Shown here: piece by piece, positions 5,353 through 8,164 of the stretch
Layout: the number at the start of each line of letters is the position of its first letter
How positions within the stretch are numbered: the first letter of the stretch is position 1
From: Chloroflexota bacterium
GTDB lineage: Bacteria; Chloroflexota; Limnocylindria; P2-11E
Direction of reading: 5' to 3'
DNA: 8,164 nucleotides
Assembly (NCBI GenBank): GCA_025350745.1
Contig: JANXXG010000193.1
Location: forward strand, 1-8,164
Made by a program: the position numbers and the translations under genes
The notes under the pieces: generated by a model
The model's database searches: none
The model's input: the letters and a program-made list of their open reading frames with translations, nothing else
What the model was told of the DNA's origin: nothing

Positions 5353-6128
5353 TGAGAGAGTCCCCCGGCACGCCGCGGCCCGACGACACGAGGGCCGACG
5401 ACGAGACGACGAAGGTCCACCGCGCCGAGCCGAAGACCCGGACGCCGGTCGAAGCGAAGCGCGAGGGGCCGACGCTCGACGACGTCAAGAAGGACGAGCG
5501 GGTCAAGGTCTACATCCGGTCGGCGAACGCCCAGACCGGCGCCATCGGGTACACCGAGCATGGCGAGCGCCACGCGAACACCACCGCTGACGGCGCCCGA
5601 TTCATCCTCAAGTCACTTGGGCACGAGGCCCGCCGCACCGAGATCGGCGCGGTCGCGGCCTACTTGCACGACGTCGGCAACGTCATCACCCGCGAGAAGC
5701 ACGGCCAGACCGGGGCGCTCCTCGCGCAGGGGATCCTGATCGATCTGGGGTTCCCCTTCGAAGAGATCGCCGTGATCATGGGCGCCATCGCGAACCACGA
5801 AGAGTCCGAGGGCGGCCTGCCGGTGAGTGCGGTGTCCGCGGCCGTGATCATCGCCGACAAGAGCGATGTGCATCGCTCGCGGGTGCGGAACCCGAAGACC
5901 ACGACGTTCGATATCCACGACCGCGTTAACTACGCCGCGACGAACGCGGAGATCAAGGTCTCCCGGCGCGAGAAGCTCATCACGCTCGATCTCACGATCG
6001 ACACCGAGGTCGCGCCGCTGATGGAGTATTTCGAGATCTTCCTGTCGCGCATGATGCTCAGCCGGCGCGCGGCCGAGTTCCTCCATTGTCAGTTCGCGCT
6101 CGTCATCAACAACACCCGGCTCCTCTAG
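5352..6128 (+). CDS. HD-domain phosphohydrolase-family protein
   Basis: This 258-residue cytoplasmic protein has an HD metal-dependent phosphohydrolase fold. The first 45 or so residues are charged and Pro-rich, probably disordered. The domain then runs from about 46 to the end. Candidate metal ligands are His74 in EHGERHA, His106-Asp107 in YLHDVGN, His117, His149 in ANHEE and Asp169 in IADKSDVHRSRVRNP. DIHDRVNYA (187-195) and the C-terminal EYFEIFLSRMMLSRRAAEFL are, from memory, conserved in an uncharacterised bacterial HD family of this size. It lacks the HD-GYP signature, so a cyclic di-GMP role is not indicated. The substrate is unknown; nucleotides or phosphate esters are usual for the superfamily. 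GTG 5352 is the likely start because of the -10-like hexamer just upstream, but conservation would also allow a start up to 40 codons later. The gene begins 10 bp after the cyclase stop. Confidence 0.85.
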   Translation: MRESPGTPRPDDTRADDETTKVHRAEPKTRTPVEAKREGPTLDDVKKDERVKVYIRSANAQTGAIGYTEHGERHANTTADGARFILKSLGHEARRTEIGAVAAYLHDVGNVITREKHGQTGALLAQGILIDLGFPFEEIAVIMGAIANHEESEGGLPVSAVSAAVIIADKSDVHRSRVRNPKTTTFDIHDRVNYAATNAEIKVSRREKLITLDLTIDTEVAPLMEYFEIFLSRMMLSRRAAEFLHCQFALVINNTRLL

Positions 6129-6140
6129 GCGCACCGCCCC

Positions 6141-6153
6141 TACGCTTCGGGCG
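6141..6153 (+). promoter_or_regulatory. Probable leaderless promoter of the glycosyltransferase gene
   Basis: TACGCT (6141-6146) fits TANNNT and ends 6 bases before the GTG at 6153. The 24-bp gap has no purine-rich ribosome site and no recognisable -35. The geometry nearly repeats that at 5339-5352, supporting leaderless transcription starting at the GTG. Confidence 0.5.
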
Positions 6154-7277
6154 TGCATGTCGCGTTCCTCACCGATGTGGCGCTCCCGTATGTGTCCGGC
6201 GTCACGGTCGCGGTGCGGCGCCAGCGCGACGCGTTGCGCGAGGCGGGGTGCACGGTCACCGTGGTCGGTCCCCGCGGTGACGTCGATATCGCGGAGCCTG
6301 ATCTCCACATGCCCGGGACGCCCGCCGGGCACCGGCTGGCGCTCTTCGGTCCGCGATTGCCGTCGAAGCTGCGGTCGCTCCACGTCGAGCTCCTGCACGC
6401 GCATTCGGTCTTCGGCGCGTCGTGGGCCGCGCTCGCGGCCGCGCGAACGCTCCGCCTGCCGTTCGTCGTGACCGTGCACACCCGCTTCGACGAGTACACC
6501 CACTACGCCGGGTTCGCCGCCCCCCTCGCTCACGCCCTCGTCGGTCCGTATACCGGTGCGGTCGTCGCGGCAGCAGATCTCGCGATCGCACCGAACGCCG
6601 AGCTGGCGCAGGAGCTTCTCGCCGCCGGCGGCGCGAGGGCGGTGCGCATCGTGCCGGCGCCATTCGACGCTGAGCTGCTGCACGGCGATGCCGCGCGCGG
6701 TCGCGCCCGTCTCGGCGTCGCGGTAGGCGTCCCGGTGCTGCTGTCTGCGTCGCGGCTCGCGGTCGAGAAGCGGGTCATCGATCTGATCGAGCTGCTCGGC
6801 GCGGTGACGTCGACGGAGAGCGTGCTCGTCTTCGCGGGCAGCGGGCCACAGGAAGGCGAGCTGCGCACCGCCGCGGAGCACGCGGGGCTCGGCCCGCGGA
6901 TCCGATTCGCCGGCCAGCTCGGGCTCGGAGGCCTGGCCGACGCCTTCGCCGCGGCCGACGTCGTCGTGAGCGCCTCGCGTAGCGAGACCCAGGGCCTCGC
7001 GCTCTGCGAAGCGGCCGCTGCGGGACGGATCGTCGTCGCGCCCGATCGTGGCGGATACGCCGAGGTGCTCGGCCATGAGGTCGGCGGGCTGTTCCCCTCC
7101 GCCGCGCCGACCGCGGCGGAGCTCGCGACCTGCGTGGACCGGGCCCTCGCCGACACCGGGCTCAGGGAGCGTCTCGCGTCGGAGGCGGGGCGGCGTGCGG
7201 CCGCAGCGTGGTCGCCCGTCGCGGTCTCGGCCGCGCTCCGTGACGCGTACGCCGCCGCCGCTCGCGTGACAGAATGA
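6153..7277 (+). CDS. GT4-family glycosyltransferase, possibly diacylglycerol glycosyltransferase-like
   Basis: This 374-residue protein has a two-domain GT-B fold and is expected to use a nucleotide sugar as donor. The N-terminal acceptor domain starts at once with HVAFLTDVALPYVSGVTVAV (2-21), whose PxxxGV turn is typical, and contains VTVHTRFDEYTHY (107-119). That H-T-x-F/Y-x-x-Y-x-H-Y pattern recalls bacterial 1,2-diacylglycerol 3-glycosyltransferases. The C-terminal donor domain has SASRLAVEKR (198-207; Arg201 and Lys206 bind donor phosphates in the family), VFAGSGP (226-232), VSASRSETQGLALCEA (272-287), an EX7E motif with Glu278 and Glu286, and PDRGGYAEV (297-305). There is no signal peptide or membrane helix; such enzymes act at the inner face of the membrane. 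PimA-like mannosyltransfer is an alternative, and the acceptor is not proven. GTG 6153 fits the first beta strand exactly. Confidence 0.9.
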   Translation: MHVAFLTDVALPYVSGVTVAVRRQRDALREAGCTVTVVGPRGDVDIAEPDLHMPGTPAGHRLALFGPRLPSKLRSLHVELLHAHSVFGASWAALAAARTLRLPFVVTVHTRFDEYTHYAGFAAPLAHALVGPYTGAVVAAADLAIAPNAELAQELLAAGGARAVRIVPAPFDAELLHGDAARGRARLGVAVGVPVLLSASRLAVEKRVIDLIELLGAVTSTESVLVFAGSGPQEGELRTAAEHAGLGPRIRFAGQLGLGGLADAFAAADVVVSASRSETQGLALCEAAAAGRIVVAPDRGGYAEVLGHEVGGLFPSAAPTAAELATCVDRALADTGLRERLASEAGRRAAAAWSPVAVSAALRDAYAAAARVTE

Positions 7278-7323
7278 CCGCGCTTCCTTTGTCCTGGAAC
7301 GCAGACCTCGAAACCACTGTTGC

Positions 7324-7328
7324 GGAGG
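7324..7328 (+). promoter_or_regulatory. Ribosome binding site of the Nudix gene
   Basis: GGAGG lies 4 bases before the ATG at 7333 and is the strongest Shine-Dalgarno match in the window. It sits at the end of the longest non-coding stretch (7278-7332, 55 bp). That gap may also hold a promoter: CAGAAT at 7270-7275, overlapping the previous stop, is a poor -10 candidate, and I found no convincing -35. No terminator-like hairpin is visible in it. Confidence 0.8.
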
Positions 7329-7332
7329 CTCC

Positions 7333-7779
7333 ATGTCGAGCGCACGTGATCGGGCGCCGCTGCGCCAGCGCGTCGCCACCGCCGCGGGCGGCGTCGTCCT
7401 CCGCCAGGGTGAGCACGGCCAGGAGGTCGCGCTCCTCGGTCGCCTGAACGATGGGTCGTGGGTCTTGCCGAAGGGAACGCCCGATGGGGGCGAGACCCTC
7501 GAGGAGACCGCGCTGCGCGAGGTCCGCGAAGAGACCGGCCTCGACGTCCGGATCCTTCAGCCGCTCGGCGAGATGACCTACAGCTTCGCCGCGACCGGCG
7601 AGCGCGTGAACAAGATCGTCCACTTCTTCCTGATGGAGCAGACCGGCGGCGACCCGTCGCTGCACGACGCCGAATACGACGAGGTCCGCTGGGTCAGCGT
7701 GCCCGAAGCGCGCCGCATGCTCACGTTCGACACCTACCGGGACGTCCTTGATCGGGCCCTCGGCGCGAGCGCCCGGTGA
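7333..7779 (+). CDS. Nudix hydrolase
   Basis: This 148-residue Nudix-fold protein would cleave a nucleoside diphosphate linked to another group, with Mg2+ or Mn2+. The Nudix box G-x5-E-x7-R-E-V-R-E-E-T-G-L fits from Gly48 to Leu70, with Glu63, Glu66 and Glu67 in the metal-binding helix. The strand before it, GSWVLPKGTPDGGE (41-54), has the LPKG wording common in Nudix proteins active on dinucleoside polyphosphates or ADP-sugars. YSFAATGERVNKIVHFFLM (83-101) and YDEVRWVSVPEARRML (115-130) complete the alpha/beta/alpha sandwich. Substrate cannot be decided from sequence: MutT-type, Ap4A and ADP-ribose are all open. The ATG at 7333 is supported by GGAGG. Its stop overlaps the gcvT start as GTGA, suggesting shared translation without a clear functional link. 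Confidence 0.92.
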   Translation: MSSARDRAPLRQRVATAAGGVVLRQGEHGQEVALLGRLNDGSWVLPKGTPDGGETLEETALREVREETGLDVRILQPLGEMTYSFAATGERVNKIVHFFLMEQTGGDPSLHDAEYDEVRWVSVPEARRMLTFDTYRDVLDRALGASAR

Positions 7780-8164
7780 AGCGCACCCCGCTCTACGACG
7801 AGCACGTTCGCGCGGGCGGGAAGATGGTCGAGTTCGCGGGGTACGAGATGCCGATCCAGTACCCGACCGGCATCGTCGCTGAGCACCGCGCCGTCCGCCA
7901 GAACGCTGGTCTGTTCGATCTGTCGCATATGGGGGAGTTCTTCTTCACCGGCGCGGGCGCCGGCGCAGCGATCGACCAAATGGTCTCGAGCGATATCGCC
8001 GGCCTCGCGGTCGGTCAGGCGCGATACGGCCTCCTCACGAACGAGCGCGGGACGATCGTCGACGACGTGATCGTCTACCGCTTGGCCGATGACGAATACC
8101 TCATGGTCGTGAACGCCGCGAATGTCGCGAAGGATCACGCGCACGTCCAAGCGCACCTCGCGGC
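7776..8164 (+). CDS. gcvT: Glycine cleavage system T-protein (aminomethyltransferase), 3'-truncated by window edge
   Basis: The frame opens with GTG at 7776 (overlapping the Nudix stop) and stays open to the end of the window, giving 129 residues of a protein normally about 360-370 long. GcvT takes the aminomethyl group from lipoylated H-protein, releases ammonia and passes the one-carbon unit to tetrahydrofolate. Family motifs are TPLYDEHVRAGGKMVEFAGY (4-23), MPIQYPTGI (25-33), EHRAVRQNAGLFDLSHMGE (36-54), RYGLLTNERGTIVDDVIVYR (83-102, with the conserved DD at 96-97) and YLMVVNAANVAKDHAH (108-123). No glycine-riboswitch leader is present because the start lies inside the upstream gene's stop. 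Other gcv genes are not visible here. The truncation comes from the window edge, not from a mutation. Confidence 0.95.
   Translation, partial: MKRTPLYDEHVRAGGKMVEFAGYEMPIQYPTGIVAEHRAVRQNAGLFDLSHMGEFFFTGAGAGAAIDQMVSSDIAGLAVGQARYGLLTNERGTIVDDVIVYRLADDEYLMVVNAANVAKDHAHVQAHLA

Noticed and set aside
7278..7332. Glycine riboswitch or other leader for gcvT
   Set aside because: gcvT starts within the Nudix stop codon, and the 55-bp gap before the Nudix gene is too short and lacks aptamer-like structure.
5613..7379. 588-codon open frame on the minus strand
   Set aside because: It is antisense to the HD and glycosyltransferase genes, whose motifs are unmistakable. Long stop-free antisense frames are expected in DNA with this GC3 bias. 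The translation is Arg/Glu-rich with no domain.
1..8164. CRISPR arrays, insertion sequences, tRNA or rRNA genes, attachment sites
   Set aside because: No spaced direct repeats, transposase motifs, terminal inverted repeats or tRNA-like cloverleaf segments were seen. Genes are contiguous housekeeping types with uniform base use.

Overview
The window is GC-rich bacterial chromosome with a strong G/C third-position bias. It is packed with plus-strand genes whose stops and starts mostly overlap (ATGA, GTGA). I see no mobile element, CRISPR array, rRNA or tRNA. The gene content, frequent GTG starts, probable leaderless promoters and an Rv1900c-like hydrolase-cyclase fusion suggest an uncultivated high-GC lineage. 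Chloroflexota (Limnocylindria-like) is my first guess and Actinomycetota second. This is inference: no rRNA or other marker here settles it.

Region 1 (1-774) holds the 3' end of an unrecognised gene and, 4 bp later, a 102-residue basic protein with two probable membrane segments. Region 2 (767-3549) is the core: tsaE, tsaB, rimI and tsaD. TsaB, TsaD and TsaE are the bacterial partners that move threonylcarbamoyl from TC-AMP onto A37 of ANN-decoding tRNAs (t6A). RimI is the N-alpha-acetyltransferase that commonly travels with them. The TC-AMP synthase (TsaC/TsaC2) is not in the window.

Region 3 (3546-5341) is joined to tsaD by stop/start overlaps. It holds a 147-residue protein with a possible SCP2-like fold and a 451-residue alpha/beta-hydrolase fused to a class III nucleotide cyclase domain. 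By my alignment the cyclase keeps both metal aspartates and the transition-state arginine, but has lost the canonical substrate-specifying Lys and Asp and the transition-state Asn.

Region 4 (5352-8164) holds an HD-domain phosphohydrolase-family protein, a GT4 glycosyltransferase (possibly acting on diacylglycerol), a Nudix hydrolase and the start of gcvT (glycine cleavage T-protein), which runs off the end. The HD and glycosyltransferase genes lack a Shine-Dalgarno sequence. Each has a TANNNT -10-like hexamer ending 6-7 bases before its GTG, which points to leaderless transcripts. The Nudix gene has a clear GGAGG, and gcvT overlaps it by GTGA.

Most of the window is housekeeping. The less ordinary parts are the coupled SCP2-like/hydrolase-cyclase pair behind the t6A genes, the degenerate cyclase active site, the paired leaderless promoter geometry, and a strong hairpin inside the small membrane-protein gene. 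I do not see a clearly new multi-gene system.
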